From assembly GCA_023135015.1 (NCBI GenBank), contig JAGLTZ010000338.1, positions 1 to 6,101 of the forward strand: a DNA stretch of 6,101 nt, in the 5' to 3' direction. Under the pieces are notes generated by a model that saw only the letters and a program-made list of their open reading frames with translations, was not told where the DNA came from and did not search any database. The stretch is from Candidatus Latescibacterota bacterium. Lineage in GTDB: Bacteria; Blakebacterota; Blakebacteria; Blakebacterales; Blakebacteraceae. The translations under genes and the position numbers were made by a program. The first letter of the stretch is position 1. Each line of letters starts with the position of its first letter. Shown here piece by piece: positions 1 to 6,101 of this stretch.

Positions 1-157
1 CAATCTGTTCTTTAGATCGCGAACCAAACGAAGTCTGGTGAGCAATCTGACGGATTTCTTGTGCGACGTACACATGTACGTCTCCGCGCAATCCGTTAAT
101 TTCCTTGACCTTGCGCAAAATTGCTCGTTTCCATTCTGGAAACGCGTCAGTTCCCAT
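1..157 (-). CDS. Probable divergent hypothetical protein, N-terminal fragment cut by the left window edge
   Basis: Reading the - strand from ATG at 157-155 gives 52 uninterrupted codons to the window edge. The product starts MGTDAFPEWKRAILRKVKEI and continues with VHVYVAQEIRQIAH. Its basic/hydrophobic periodicity fits two soluble amphipathic helices with a short strand-like DVHVYV between them. There is no signal peptide or membrane segment. The opposite + frame is also open, but its translation is Cys/Trp/Phe-rich and looks like a shadow. Codon third positions are only about 44% GC by hand count, well below the neighbouring genes, and the segment is about 47% GC overall, so it may have been acquired separately. 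There is no strong Shine-Dalgarno; a weak GCGAG lies about 12 nt upstream. A TTG at 178-176 is an alternative in-frame start. I do not recognise the family and assign no function. It could also be non-coding sequence with a chance open frame. Confidence 0.45.
   Translation of the reverse strand, partial: MGTDAFPEWKRAILRKVKEINGLRGDVHVYVAQEIRQIAHQTSFGSRSKEQI
65..82. repeat. Perfect 7-bp stem with 4-nt loop
   Basis: GACGTAC (65-71) and GTACGTC (76-82) pair exactly around ACAT. An outer four-base pairing, TGCG (62-65) with CGCA (87-90), competes for one base. It lies within the proposed - strand frame, where it encodes the alternating DVHVYV stretch. A codon-driven origin (GAC GTA CAT GTG TAC GTC) is therefore a simple explanation. 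Confidence 0.6.
126..144. repeat. Perfect 8-bp stem with 3-nt loop
   Basis: CGTTTCCA (126-133) and TGGAAACG (137-144) are exact reverse complements around a TTC loop. The element lies inside the proposed - strand reading frame, 11 nt after its start codon, so in that mRNA it could form a hairpin near the ribosome binding region. No T-tract follows on either strand, so it does not look like an intrinsic terminator. The pairing is directly visible; a function is not. Confidence 0.75.
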
Positions 158-220
158 CCGGAGATTGCTCGCCGGCAACAGCCGGACTCGCGGTCCACAG
201 AACGGACTCCGGATGGGAAC
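150..220. repeat. Perfect 14-bp inverted repeat with 43-nt spacer in the divergent intergenic region
   Basis: The left arm at 150-163 (GTTCCCATCCGGAG) is the exact reverse complement of the right arm at 207-220 (CTCCGGATGGGAAC). Pairing stops on both sides (A149/A221 and A164/A206). On the - strand the left arm contains the proposed ATG of the divergent gene. On the + strand the right arm contains ATG GGA ACA TAG at 213-224, which ends after three codons. The spacer holds smaller possible hairpins: CCGGC-AACA-GCCGG at 172-185, and the competing GGAC-TCGCG-GTCC at 184-196. The repeat could be a paired operator for both divergent genes, a large RNA stem, or a remnant of a small inverted duplication. 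The sequence alone does not decide between these. Confidence 0.85.
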
Positions 221-256
221 ATAGCACGATCTGTTACTGGAACGAATAGAGCTGCC

Positions 257-1465
257 ATGGATCACTATCACGTATCGATTCTCGGCTCCACAGGCTCCAT
301 AGGGGGAAGTGCGCTCGAGGTTCTGGAGGGGCTCGCCGCCAACGGAGATGAGGTGTTTGTCGCCGCACTTACATCAAACCGGTCGGTAAAGGAGCTCGCC
401 GCCCAGGTCAGGCGTTGGCGACCGGCGCTGGCGGTCGTAGCCGATGCTTCCCGGCTCCCGGAACTGAGGCGGGAATTGGAAGGATACGATGGTGGCGTTG
501 AGCTTCTTGGCGGGGAGGAGGGCATCAACCGCGCCGCTATCCACGAAGAGGCCGAGGTGATCGTTAACGCTCTGGTGGGCGGTGCCGGACTGGTTCCCAC
601 GGTGCGTGCGCTGGAGGCGGGCAAGAGGGTCGCCCTGGCCAACAAGGAGGCTCTGGTGATCGGCGGGAACCTGGTGACGGAGCTGGCCCGCGACCCGGAC
701 TCGAGCAGATGGCCGCGACTGATGCCGGTGGATAGCGAGCACAGTGCGCTGTTCCAGGCTCTGGGTGATCATCCGGACGAGGAGGTGGAGCGGCTGATCC
801 TGACCGCATCAGGAGGGCCTTTCAGGAAGACCCCTGTGGAGGAATTCCCTTCGATAACGCCTCAGCAAGCCCTTCGACACCCTACCTGGAATATGGGAAA
901 GAAGATCACGATAGACTCGGCAACGCTCATGAACAAAGGGCTGGAGGTCATAGAGGCGCACTGGCTCTTCGGGCTGCCTGTGGAGAAGATAGGTGTTGTC
1001 ATTCACCCTCAGAGCATCGTGCATAGTCTGGTGGAATTTATTGACGGCAACATACTGGCCCATTTCTCCGTACCCGATATGCGGTTGCCTATCCAGTATG
1101 CGCTGACCTATCCGCAGAGGAAGAAGATGGTTGTAGGCGAGAGACTCGGGATCGAGGAGCTGGGCGCCCTCCGGTTCGAGCCGCCGGATGAAGAGAGATT
1201 CCCCGCGCTCGGCCTGTGCCGGCGGGCTGTTGAAACAGGCGGGACACTGCCGGCGGTGCTGAATGCTGCCAATGAGGTCGCGGTTTCGGCCTTCCTGGCC
1301 GGGGAGCTCTCCTTTCCCGGCATCACAGAAGCAATCGGACACGTTATGGAGGAGCACAAGGTAGTAGACGAACCGGACCTGGAGGAACTTATTGCTGCGG
1401 GCGCCTGGGCTGCCCGCAGGGCGGAAGAGATGAAAACCGGCATATCGGGGAGATCGCAACAGTGA
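257..1465 (+). CDS. dxr: 1-deoxy-D-xylulose 5-phosphate reductoisomerase (DXR / IspC)
   Basis: This cytoplasmic enzyme makes the first committed step of the MEP isoprenoid pathway: isomerisation and NADPH reduction of DXP to 2-C-methyl-D-erythritol 4-phosphate, using a divalent metal. From ATG 257 the product has 402 residues, the usual family length. Visible motifs are the dinucleotide-binding GSTGSIG (10-16), LANKEAL (127-133), PVDSEHSA with metal ligands D159 and E161, the LTASGGPFR substrate loop (182-190), H208, NKGLEVIEAHW with N226, K227, E230 and E233, HPQSIVHS (250-257), PDMRLPIQ (273-280) and NAANEVAV (336-343). All expected catalytic positions are present. The frame is open 5' to the window edge, but the extra 73 codons from GTG 38 do not resemble any DXR N-terminus, and the Rossmann motif sits at the normal place with start 257. 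The ribosome site is weak (AGAG 248-251, 5 nt spacing). The end overlaps rseP by 4 nt. Divergent from the gene at the left edge. Confidence 0.98.
   Translation: MDHYHVSILGSTGSIGGSALEVLEGLAANGDEVFVAALTSNRSVKELAAQVRRWRPALAVVADASRLPELRRELEGYDGGVELLGGEEGINRAAIHEEAEVIVNALVGGAGLVPTVRALEAGKRVALANKEALVIGGNLVTELARDPDSSRWPRLMPVDSEHSALFQALGDHPDEEVERLILTASGGPFRKTPVEEFPSITPQQALRHPTWNMGKKITIDSATLMNKGLEVIEAHWLFGLPVEKIGVVIHPQSIVHSLVEFIDGNILAHFSVPDMRLPIQYALTYPQRKKMVVGERLGIEELGALRFEPPDEERFPALGLCRRAVETGGTLPAVLNAANEVAVSAFLAGELSFPGITEAIGHVMEEHKVVDEPDLEELIAAGAWAARRAEEMKTGISGRSQQ
1447..1453 (+). promoter_or_regulatory. Ribosome binding site of rseP
   Basis: GGGGAGA lies within the last codons of dxr and ends 8 nt before GTG 1462. 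It supports the GTG start and the GTGA overlap, in which the stop of dxr (TGA 1463-1465) shares three bases with the rseP start codon. That arrangement favours translational coupling. Confidence 0.8.
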
Positions 1466-2808
1466 CGGTAATCCTGCCACTAATACTGGCACTTGGACTT
1501 CTTATCTTCGTGCACGAACTGGGCCACTTCCTGGTGGCGAAGGCGGTTGGAGTGCGGGTCCTGAAGTTCAGCCTCGGTTTCGGCCGCAGTATCATAAGTT
1601 TCGAAAGAGGGGGGACCGAATACGCGATCGGTATCTTCCCCTTCGGCGGCTATGTGAAGATGGCAGGTGAGGAGCCGGAGGAACTACCGGAAGGGAAGTT
1701 GGAGGAGGGGGAATGGGAACCTGGTGACTATATGTATGCCAGCGTGCCCAGGCGTCTTGCCATAATCACCGCCGGACCTGCCATGAACATCCTGCTTGCC
1801 CTGGCCATATATTTCGGAGGCTACTCGATCGCCGGTATCCACATTATTGCCACGACCACCGTCGGCGCAGTCGGGCCGGGCAGTTTTGCAGAGGAAGCAG
1901 GATTCACGGCCGGTGACAGGATAGTGGCGGTGGATGGAGATTCCGTCGACGACTGGGCGTCGGTTATCGGCAGGGTCCAGATGGGTATAGGTGTTGACCA
2001 TGCCGTCAGTGTTGATCGCGGCGGGCAGCTCCTCGACCTGAACCTTCCGAGCTTGCTCGAGGAAGACGGCGGGCTAAGGGCCGGTGCTGAAAAGGGTTAC
2101 GGGATGGCGCCGGTTACAGGGGCCAGATTGAGTGCCGTTTCAGATACAGGTACAGCAGCGGCGGCCGGACTCGAGGCGGGTGACCGGATCGTACGGTTCG
2201 GGGAGAAGGAGGTCGCGAACTGGCTCGATCTCTCCGAGGCCGTACGCGGCTCCCCCGGTGTCACTGCCGAGCTGCACTACCTGCGCGATGGCGAGCTCAT
2301 GGTCACCAGAGTGACGCCGGAGCCGGTAATGGATGACTCGGCGGGCCATGTTATCGGACGGCTGGGTATTTCCAGCGATCCGACGGATCTTCCTTTTGAG
2401 CATATCAGACTGAGTCTGCCCCGGGCGGCGGTCATGGCTGCGTCGGATACGTGGGAAACCGGGACGTTGGTGGTGGATATCCTGGCAAGACTGATCTCGG
2501 GACAGCTCTCCATGAAGAAGACGATGGGTGGACCCGTGACGATCGTCGCAATGGCGACAAGATCGGCCAAAAGCGGTCTGCTGAGCCTGCTCCTGTTCGT
2601 GGCTTTCGTCAGCGTCAATCTTGGTGTTCTGAACCTTCTGCCGATACCGGTCCTGGATGGGGGTCACCTTGTCTTTCTCGGGGCCGAGGCCATACGCGGC
2701 AGGCCGCTTTCTGTAAAGGTGAGGCTGGTGGCGACTCAGGTGGGGATGGCCTTCATCATCCTGGTGATGCTCTACGTGACGGTCAACGATTTCCTGCGTC
2801 TCTTTTGA
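1462..2808 (+). CDS. rseP: RseP-type site-2 intramembrane zinc metalloprotease with two PDZ domains
   Basis: Polytopic inner-membrane protease of the M50B/S2P family. In Enterobacteria RseP makes the second cut in the anti-sigma factor RseA and clears signal-peptide remnants; the substrate here is not known. The product has 448 residues, close to E. coli RseP (about 450). Features in order: TM1 (about 5-24) with the zinc motif HELGH (18-22, catalytic E19); the membrane re-entrant loop FPFGGYVKMAGE (59-70); TM2 (about 98-120); PDZ1 (about 127-197, core FAEEAGFTAGDRIVAVDG); PDZ2 (about 215-285, core GTAAAAGLEAGDRIVRFG); TMGGPV (354-359); TM3 (about 371-390); the third zinc ligand D399 in NLLPIPVLDGGH (391-402); and TM4 (about 427-446). 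All catalytic residues are present, so it should be active. No anti-sigma factor or sigma-E-like gene is in the window. dxr-rseP adjacency is common in bacteria. Confidence 0.97.
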   Translation: MTVILPLILALGLLIFVHELGHFLVAKAVGVRVLKFSLGFGRSIISFERGGTEYAIGIFPFGGYVKMAGEEPEELPEGKLEEGEWEPGDYMYASVPRRLAIITAGPAMNILLALAIYFGGYSIAGIHIIATTTVGAVGPGSFAEEAGFTAGDRIVAVDGDSVDDWASVIGRVQMGIGVDHAVSVDRGGQLLDLNLPSLLEEDGGLRAGAEKGYGMAPVTGARLSAVSDTGTAAAAGLEAGDRIVRFGEKEVANWLDLSEAVRGSPGVTAELHYLRDGELMVTRVTPEPVMDDSAGHVIGRLGISSDPTDLPFEHIRLSLPRAAVMAASDTWETGTLVVDILARLISGQLSMKKTMGGPVTIVAMATRSAKSGLLSLLLFVAFVSVNLGVLNLLPIPVLDGGHLVFLGAEAIRGRPLSVKVRLVATQVGMAFIILVMLYVTVNDFLRLF

Positions 2809-2822
2809 CGATTAACCGCCAT

Positions 2823-2852
2823 ATGAATTTCCAGAAGGAGTGCGATCAGTGA
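2823..2852 (+). other. Nine-codon mini-ORF overlapping the start of the channel gene
   Basis: ATG 2823 opens MNFQKECDQ and stops at TGA 2850-2852, which overlaps the GTG start of the MscS-like gene at 2849-2851 in a GTGA arrangement. The mini-ORF runs through the channel gene's Shine-Dalgarno. It has no convincing ribosome site of its own (CCGCCAT precedes it), so translation is doubtful and it may be chance. If translated it would couple to, or interfere with, initiation at 2849. Confidence 0.2.
2835..2840 (+). promoter_or_regulatory. Ribosome binding site that fixes the MscS-like gene start
   Basis: AAGGAG ends 8 nt before GTG 2849. An in-frame GTG at 2840 uses the last base of this same motif as its first base, so it cannot be served by it. 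The site therefore selects 2849. Confidence 0.8.
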
Positions 2853-3958
2853 CAGTGGATCTGAATCTCTTCCCGTCCCAGCCGGTGTTGAACGACATGG
2901 TCAACGCCGTGCTGATATTCGTGGTTGCGTGGCTGGTGAGCCGTCTGGTGCGTATCATCTTTTCTGCAGTCGAAAAAAGGGTCACAAGACGCACACGCAC
3001 CGAGCTGGATGACAGGGTTCTGAAGGCGGTCAGGGGACCGGTCGTTGTGTGGATATGGGTACTGGGTCTCAAGTGGGCCCTGCAGAGCCTGCATGTGGGT
3101 GCATTCGGCCTCTTCACCGGTGAAGCGGATGTGATTAGCCAGAATTGGGACAGTGCCATCGACGGATTCTTCTACGTCGTTCTGGCAATGGTGATTGTCA
3201 CACTTGCAACACGCACCTTCAACGCAGCAGCCGACTGGTATATCAACCGCATCGCAGTAAAGACCGAGAGTCGGGTTGACGACGAAATAATCCCCCTCAT
3301 CAAGAGGATATTCCAGATAATCGCCTGGGTCGTCGCTGCCATCATCGTCTTCGACCATTTCGGCATAAGCGTGAGCTCCCTGGTGGTCACGCTTGGTGCA
3401 GGTTCCCTGGCTATAGCACTGGCCGCCCAGGAGACCCTTTCCAACATGATCGCCGGTTTCGTGCTCTTCGTGGACCGTCCTTTCAGGGTCGGAGACCGGA
3501 TCCTCCTGGAGAACGCTACCAAGGGGGACGTGGTAGAGATAGGTCTGAGGAGCACGAAGATCCTGACTTTCGAGAACACGATAATGGTCGTGCCGAATGC
3601 GCAGATCGTGAAAGAGAAGGTCACGAACCTCAGCTATCCCGATCCGAAGATAAGAGTGATGGTGGATTTCGGGGTCGCGTACGGAACCGACCTGGAGGAG
3701 GTCAAGAAGATTGTGCTCGGAGTGGCGAAGGAGCACCCCAAGATCCTGGAGGATCCGGAGCCGAGAGTGTATTTCATTGATTTTGGCGATTCGTCGCTGA
3801 ACATGCGGCTTGTGTCACGTACGGCGGATTACAAGGAGCAGTGGATCACTGCAGAAGAAATCAGGATGGGGATCTGGGGGGCCTTCAGGGAGGATGGCAT
3901 AGAGATCCCCTTCCCCCAGAGGGATGTTTGGTTCAGGAACCGTCCTTCAGAGGAGTGA
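2849..3958 (+). CDS. MscS-family small-conductance mechanosensitive channel, five predicted membrane helices
   Basis: Homo-oligomeric inner-membrane channel expected to release ions and solutes on hypo-osmotic shock. The product is 369 residues. Hydrophobic segments lie at about 17-38, 61-82, 102-122, 150-170 and 173-208. The two extra N-terminal helices compared with the 286-residue E. coli MscS make it more like YnaI. The pore helix LGAGSLAIALAAQETLSNM keeps both constriction leucines (L187 and L191, matching MscS L105 and L109). The usual glycines are replaced by S186 and A190, and the hinge G113 position is E195. The beta-domain entry FVDRPFRVGD (207-216), the cytoplasmic vestibule and the C-terminal GIEIPFPQRDV follow in normal order. 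GTG 2849 is chosen over 2840 from the Shine-Dalgarno position. It starts 40 nt after rseP and is probably cotranscribed. Arg/Lys-rich residues 43-51 (KRVTRRTRT) fit a cytoplasmic loop. Exact subfamily is uncertain. Confidence 0.95.
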   Translation: MTVDLNLFPSQPVLNDMVNAVLIFVVAWLVSRLVRIIFSAVEKRVTRRTRTELDDRVLKAVRGPVVVWIWVLGLKWALQSLHVGAFGLFTGEADVISQNWDSAIDGFFYVVLAMVIVTLATRTFNAAADWYINRIAVKTESRVDDEIIPLIKRIFQIIAWVVAAIIVFDHFGISVSSLVVTLGAGSLAIALAAQETLSNMIAGFVLFVDRPFRVGDRILLENATKGDVVEIGLRSTKILTFENTIMVVPNAQIVKEKVTNLSYPDPKIRVMVDFGVAYGTDLEEVKKIVLGVAKEHPKILEDPEPRVYFIDFGDSSLNMRLVSRTADYKEQWITAEEIRMGIWGAFREDGIEIPFPQRDVWFRNRPSEE

Positions 3959-3992
3959 ACGCTTTTATCCTGCGAACGTCCTACTAAGTGAG

Positions 3993-5234
3993 ATGAAAAG
4001 AAAGATTCATATACGGTTTGTTATCACTCTAGCGCTGTCTGCCGCGCCGCTATTGTGGCCGATTGATGTAAGCGCCGCCCCTGCCGCTGGCTTTATTCAG
4101 GCCCGGCAGGATACCGGCAGAATCATCGACCTGACCCAGCAGCGGCAGCTGAACCGTCTCTACAGCACCGGCTATCAGTACTATCAGATTCAGGAGTACG
4201 ACAACGCCATCCCGGCTCTGAAACGATATACACAGCTGGACAGCACCAATATCGACGTCTGGTACCTGCTCGCCACCTGCTACGTACAGACCAAGATGTG
4301 GATTCACGCCAGGGACGCGTACCAGGCGCTTCTGGAGCAGGCTCCCGAGGAGACCGAGGCCCTTCAGGCGCTGGCCTATGCCTACAACGAACTGGGCGAG
4401 GCAGACCTTCACCTGCAGACATATGAACGTATCGTTGAGCTGAATCCCACCAACAGCGAGTATCTGGAGTATATGCTCGCCCTGTACAGGCAGCGGGGCG
4501 ACGAGGAGGGGATGCTACAGCTGCTGCAGGGAATGGTAGAGCGATTCCCCGCTGATGAAGGCGTGCACAGACAGATCGCGGATATCTACGGCCGCAAAGG
4601 GGATGTCGAAGCGCAGGTAGATGCGCTGGAAGCCGCTATCGAGAACAACCCGGGCAACACCTTAAACCTCGAGCTGCTTGGAAGACTCTACTCCGAGAAC
4701 CTGAGCCGTCCATGCGATGCCGCCAGGGTTTACGAGCTGCTTACCGGAGTCCTTCCCGAAGACCCGATTGCCTGGCGGCGGCTGGGCCGCTCTCTACGAA
4801 AGTGCGGGCGGCTCGACAGCGCGGTTGTCGCGCTGCAGAGGTCACTTGAATTGGCTCCCGGCGAGATTCGGGTGTACAGTGAGCTGGCCCAGGTCCTGTC
4901 GGACCGGAGTGAATACGACGAAGCTGAATCGTGGGTAAAAAAAGCACTGGATGAACAGCCCGATGACGCGTATGCCTATATCACATGGGGAGATATCTTG
5001 CAGGCCAAAGGCTTCGCAGCCTCGAATGAGGACGGGACCGTACCCTATGAAGCCAAGATCATCCTGGAAACCGCTATCGAGAAGTATCGTCGAGCTCTCG
5101 AACTCGGCGATCTCGCTGTTGTTCTGCTGCAGTTCGCCGAACAGGAAGCAGCCAAGCTCGAGCCGTATCGGAGGACCCAGGCCGAGATCTTCATGCAGAG
5201 GGCCCGCGAGCGTCGCCCACCACCACCCCGATAG
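3993..5234 (+). CDS. Exported tetratricopeptide-repeat protein
   Basis: The product is 413 residues, probably a periplasmic protein-interaction scaffold. The N-terminus MKRKIHIRFVITLALSAAPL is a Sec signal peptide (basic n-region, hydrophobic core) with likely cleavage at DVSA-AP after residue 28. There is no lipobox cysteine. About eight or nine TPR units run from about residue 53 to 372. Clear ones are 53-86 (YDNAIPALKRYTQLDSTN), 87-120, 121-154 (LNPTN end), 257-290 (WRRLGRSLRKCGRLDSAVVA) and 291-324 (YDEAESWVKKALDEQPDD). The last unit carries an insertion at about 338-356. The tail is Arg/Pro-rich, ending PPPPR. ATG 3993 is chosen because it gives the signal peptide at the very start; an upstream ATG at 3924 would bury it and overlap the channel gene. 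The ribosome site is poor: AAGTGAG abuts the ATG, and AGGAG at 3951-3955 is too far. That may mean weak or coupled translation, 34 nt after the channel gene. Partner unknown. Confidence 0.88.
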   Translation: MKRKIHIRFVITLALSAAPLLWPIDVSAAPAAGFIQARQDTGRIIDLTQQRQLNRLYSTGYQYYQIQEYDNAIPALKRYTQLDSTNIDVWYLLATCYVQTKMWIHARDAYQALLEQAPEETEALQALAYAYNELGEADLHLQTYERIVELNPTNSEYLEYMLALYRQRGDEEGMLQLLQGMVERFPADEGVHRQIADIYGRKGDVEAQVDALEAAIENNPGNTLNLELLGRLYSENLSRPCDAARVYELLTGVLPEDPIAWRRLGRSLRKCGRLDSAVVALQRSLELAPGEIRVYSELAQVLSDRSEYDEAESWVKKALDEQPDDAYAYITWGDILQAKGFAASNEDGTVPYEAKIILETAIEKYRRALELGDLAVVLLQFAEQEAAKLEPYRRTQAEIFMQRARERRPPPPR

Positions 5235-5256
5235 TAGAAGCATCATCACCCACCTG

Positions 5257-5276
5257 ACCACCGCCCCCCGGGTGGT
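5257..5276 (+). other. GC-rich hairpin before glyA, not a classical terminator
   Basis: ACCACC (5257-5262) pairs with GGTGGT (5271-5276) around an eight-base C-rich loop. GGTGGTG can also pair with CACCACC at 5221-5227, at the end of the TPR gene. No T-run follows, so intrinsic termination is unlikely. It lies 9 nt upstream of the glyA ribosome site and could slow readthrough or modulate initiation. No riboswitch or repressor box is recognisable in this 60-nt gap. Confidence 0.35.
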
Positions 5277-5285
5277 GCTCCATAC

Positions 5286-5291
5286 GGAGGA
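5286..5291 (+). promoter_or_regulatory. Ribosome binding site of glyA
   Basis: GGAGGA is followed by ATA and then ATG 5295, giving about 4 nt between the GGAGG core and the start. It is the strongest ribosome site in the window and fixes the glyA start. Confidence 0.85.
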
Positions 5292-5294
5292 ATA

Positions 5295-6101
5295 ATGGCA
5301 CTCTCCGAACCAACTGCCCTCAGGGCGGCCGAAGCCCTCAAGCGAATCGATCCCGATATATACCGAGTGCTCAGGGATGAAGAGGAACGCCAACGTTCCC
5401 AGCTGGAGATGATTGCATCCGAGAACTTCGTCAGCCCGGCGGTGCTGGAGACGATGGGGTCGGTGCTCACCAACAAGTACGCGGAAGGTCTCCCGGGCAA
5501 GCGCTACTACGGGGGATGCGAATTTGTGGACAGGGCAGAGGAGGCGGCGATCGAGCGGGCCTGTTTGCTGTTCTCCTGTGACGGCGCTAACGTTCAGCCC
5601 CACTCGGGAGCTCAGGCCAATATGGCCGTCTATGCCGCCTTCATGGACCCTGGCGACACCCTTATGGGGCTGAACCTCACGCACGGGGGCCATCTGACAC
5701 ACGGGCACCCGGTGAACTTCTCTGGTATCCTCTACAACGTTGTGCAGTACGGGGTGTCGGAAGAGACGGAGATGATCGACTGGGATGCCTTTGAACAACT
5801 GGCACACCAGGCGAAGCCGAAGTTGATTGTTGGTGGGGCCAGCGCCTATCCCCGTTTCTGGGATTTCGAGCTGATGAGAAAGGTCGCCGATGATGTCGGG
5901 GCTATTCTCGTTGTGGATATGGCCCACTTCGCCGGACTGGTTGCAACGGGTCACCACCCCTCGCCTGTGCCGCACAGCGATGTGGTCACCACCACGACAC
6001 ACAAGACCCTGCGAGGTCCCCGCGCCGGCCTGATACTCTTTCCCGAGGAGCATGCAAAGGCGATAAACAGATCTGTCTTCCCGGGCACCCAGGGCGGACC
6101 G
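5295..6101 (+). CDS. glyA: Serine hydroxymethyltransferase, N-terminal 269 residues (cut by the right edge)
   Basis: This PLP enzyme of the cytoplasm interconverts serine and glycine while charging tetrahydrofolate to 5,10-methylene-THF, feeding purine, thymidylate and methionine synthesis. The window holds 269 of roughly 415-430 expected residues. Visible motifs are ASENF (41-45, S42), the substrate loop [15 protein letters not shown] (60-74, with Y62, E64 and Y72), HSGAQAN (103-109), THGGHLTHG (129-137, H133 stacking on PLP), GGASAYPR (180-187), VVDMAHFAG (206-214, D208 and H211) and [12 protein letters not shown] (232-243), where K237 is the Schiff-base lysine. All active-site residues in this part are intact. 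The N-terminus is about seven residues longer than in E. coli GlyA. It starts 60 nt after the TPR gene with its own strong ribosome site. It may be cotranscribed or have its own promoter; none is evident. Confidence 0.98.
   Translation, partial: MALSEPTALRAAEALKRIDPDIYRVLRDEEERQRSQLEMIASENFVSPAVLETMGSVLTNKYAEGLPGKRYYGGCEFVDRAEEAAIERACLLFSCDGANVQPHSGAQANMAVYAAFMDPGDTLMGLNLTHGGHLTHGHPVNFSGILYNVVQYGVSEETEMIDWDAFEQLAHQAKPKLIVGGASAYPRFWDFELMRKVADDVGAILVVDMAHFAGLVATGHHPSPVPHSDVVTTTTHKTLRGPRAGLILFPEEHAKAINRSVFPGTQGGP

Noticed and set aside
105..133. TTGACC with TTTCCA at 17-nt spacing as a sigma-70 promoter for dxr
   Set aside because: The -10 match is poor and the site lies inside the probable - strand reading frame; not supportable.
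216..247. Sigma-E-like GGAAC elements (216-220 and 239-243) upstream of dxr-rseP
   Set aside because: No matching -10 element at the required spacing; GGAAC alone is too short to support a call.
38..256. N-terminal extension of DXR from GTG 38 (73 extra residues)
   Set aside because: The translation is unlike any DXR N-terminus, the family's Rossmann motif sits at its normal position from ATG 257, and the opposite strand has a more protein-like frame here.
2846..3736. 296-codon open frame on the - strand over the channel gene
   Set aside because: It lies entirely antisense to a well-supported MscS-family gene and its product is rich in His, Cys and Asp with no motif.
5257..5280. Rho-independent terminator between the TPR gene and glyA
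   Set aside because: The stem is only 6 bp and there is no T-run after it.
4842..6053. Long 403-codon open frame on the - strand over the TPR gene and glyA
   Set aside because: It is antisense to two genes with clear family motifs; the product is His/Gly-rich without recognisable domains, typical of a shadow frame.

Overview
The window looks like an ordinary chromosomal stretch from a free-living Gram-negative-type bacterium. It carries four complete genes and one 3'-truncated gene on the + strand, plus the start of one probable divergent gene at the left edge. Coding GC is about 52-65% in the lines I counted by hand, and AGG (Arg) and GTG starts are common. The RseP-type protease and the exported TPR protein point to a double-membrane cell. 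The order dxr-rseP-mscS-TPR-glyA and the residue style would suit a metagenome-type FCB-superphylum lineage, but that placement is a weak impression, not a measurement.

Layout: positions 1-157 hold the 5' end of a probable unrecognised gene on the - strand, running off the left edge, with lower GC (74/157, about 47%). Positions 158-256 are a divergent intergenic region whose main structure is a perfect 14-bp inverted repeat (150-163 / 207-220). The left arm contains the proposed start codon of the - strand gene. Then follow dxr (257-1465, MEP isoprenoid pathway), rseP (1462-2808, site-2 intramembrane metalloprotease, overlapping dxr by 4 nt), a YnaI-like five-helix MscS channel gene (2849-3958), a secreted TPR-repeat protein (3993-5234) and glyA (5295 to the right edge, serine hydroxymethyltransferase).

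The gaps between + strand genes are -4, 40, 34 and 60 nt, so all five could lie on one transcript. dxr-rseP is a common bacterial pairing. The channel and the exported TPR protein extend the envelope theme, while glyA is one-carbon metabolism and may have its own control. A small GC-rich hairpin without a U-tract lies just before glyA.

I see no RNA genes, CRISPR arrays, insertion sequences or clear novel multi-gene system. The part most worth a second look is the left 256 nt: a probable low-GC gene head, the 14-bp inverted repeat, and two further perfect short hairpins.
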